Below are positions 13,505 to 14,085 of a stretch of 14,085 nt of DNA, piece after piece (the stretch's first letter is position 1; each line of letters opens with the position of its first letter). This DNA comes from CBDUUP01 sp965370435 (GTDB taxonomy: Bacteria > Chloroflexota > Anaerolineae > Anaerolineales > UBA11579): contig CBDUUP010000081.1 of NCBI GenBank assembly GCA_965370435.1, positions 1 through 14,085 on the forward strand, written 5' to 3'. The notes below the pieces were generated by a model. The model saw nothing but the letters and a program-made list of their open reading frames with translations, searched no databases and was not told the origin of the DNA. The translations under genes and the position numbers were made by a program.

Positions 13505-14085
13505 GCTTGGCCTCCGATCAGGTGGCCCAGTTCGTCCACCGAGGTCTGCGCGGCGTCAACCACCCGAGACATGACTCCCCCGGAGAACACCGCGATGCGG
13601 TCGCTGCGTTCGATGATCTCGTCCAGGTCTGCGGAAATAAAAATAATGGCGGTGCCGTCCTCCCGGCGTTTGTAAAGCTGCTCCCAGATCCAGTTGGTGG
13701 AGCGCACGTCCAGGCCCCGGGTGGGATGCTCCAGCAGGATCAGCTTGAGGGGGCTGTTGAGCAGGGCAAAGAGCAGGCGCTGCTGGTTCCCGCCGGATAG
13801 CTGGTCGGCGGTAGAGCCGGGCGCGCCCACCACCTGGTACTGCTCAATCCGTTCCGCCGTCACTTCCTCCGCCGCAGTCCAATCCACCATGAAGGAATGT
13901 TTCGGCGCGGCCAGGATCATGTGTTCGGTCAGAGACAGCCCGGCCACCAGTCCCTCTTCCAGCCGCCCGGCGGCCAGGTAGGCCGCGCCGGCTTTCTGGG
14001 TCTGGTGATAGCTCCGTTGGGTGATGTCTTCCCCGCAAAGGAGGATGTCGCCTTGATGAGGGTGGACCAACCCGGCGCAAGCTTT
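13501..14085 (-). CDS. BMP-type ABC transporter ATPase, second nucleotide-binding domain (5' end outside window)
   Basis: The last 194 residues of a duplicated RbsA/NupO-like ATPase are present; the frame is open to the right edge, so the N-terminal domain and Walker A lie outside. Visible are QGDILLCGEDIT, signature LSGGNQQ (96-102), the region LILLEHPTRGLD (115-126) and a C-terminal IIFISADLDEIIERSDRIAV. The Walker B acidic pair is replaced by Glu-His and the H-loop histidine is absent. This is the degenerate state common in the second domain of the family, whose catalytic site is supplied by the first domain. It couples ATP hydrolysis to uptake through the two downstream permeases. Confidence 0.9.
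   Translation of the reverse strand, partial: KACAGLVHPHQGDILLCGEDITQRSYHQTQKAGAAYLAAGRLEEGLVAGLSLTEHMILAAPKHSFMVDWTAAEEVTAERIEQYQVVGAPGSTADQLSGGNQQRLLFALLNSPLKLILLEHPTRGLDVRSTNWIWEQLYKRREDGTAIIFISADLDEIIERSDRIAVFSGGVMSRVVDAAQTSVDELGHLIGGQA

Noticed and set aside
1..14085. CRISPR array, tRNA, rRNA or a defence island
   Set aside because: No regularly spaced repeats, cloverleaf or rRNA-like stretch was seen. The nuclease gene lacks adjacent defence partners.

Overview
This 14 kb window looks like a chromosomal stretch from a Chloroflexota bacterium, most likely of the Anaerolineae type. That placement is an inference from several traits: a monoderm-style Flp pilin, a Pro/Thr-linked lipoprotein with a lectin-like domain, PadR-controlled ABC efflux genes, a BMP-type nucleoside/sugar ABC transporter, and intergenic palindromic repeats. 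No rRNA or tRNA is present to confirm it. G+C content is mosaic by eye: the left 3.6 kb and 10.26-11.35 kb are AT-rich, and the rest is GC-rich.

Layout. Positions 1-2.4 kb (minus strand) hold the 5' part of a membrane-anchored c-type cytochrome gene with one CxxCH heme site, then a LiaS/NarX-like histidine kinase and a NarL-family response regulator. The kinase and regulator genes overlap, share one promoter and end at an intrinsic terminator. Positions 2.46-3.19 kb hold a dead IS630-type transposase gene whose middle third has been inverted in place and whose first catalytic segment is deleted. About 0.4 kb of unexplained sequence follows.

Positions 3.6-7.3 kb (plus strand) are a three-gene operon: a PadR repressor, a MacB/LolD-type ATPase and a two-repeat FtsX-type permease. 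A strong sigma70-like promoter drives it, and its -10 box lies inside a 30-bp near-perfect palindrome that is probably the PadR operator. Convergent to it is a surface lipoprotein gene (minus), with hairpins between the two stop codons. Divergent from the lipoprotein is a 48-residue Flp-type prepilin with its own terminator, too short for routine gene callers. Next comes a HAD-IIIA phosphatase with a GmhB-like Cys/His cluster.

Positions 9.47-14.1 kb (minus strand) carry a GNAT acetyltransferase, an AT-rich stand-alone PD-(D/E)XK nuclease-like gene, and the end of a BMP-type ABC transporter operon (two overlapping permeases and the C-terminal half of the duplicated ATPase, cut by the window edge).

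No CRISPR array, defence island or obviously new multi-gene system is visible. The best leads are the scrambled IS630 gene, the PadR operator, the isolated pilin with its divergent lipoprotein, the AT-rich nuclease gene, and the unannotated cytochrome at the left edge.
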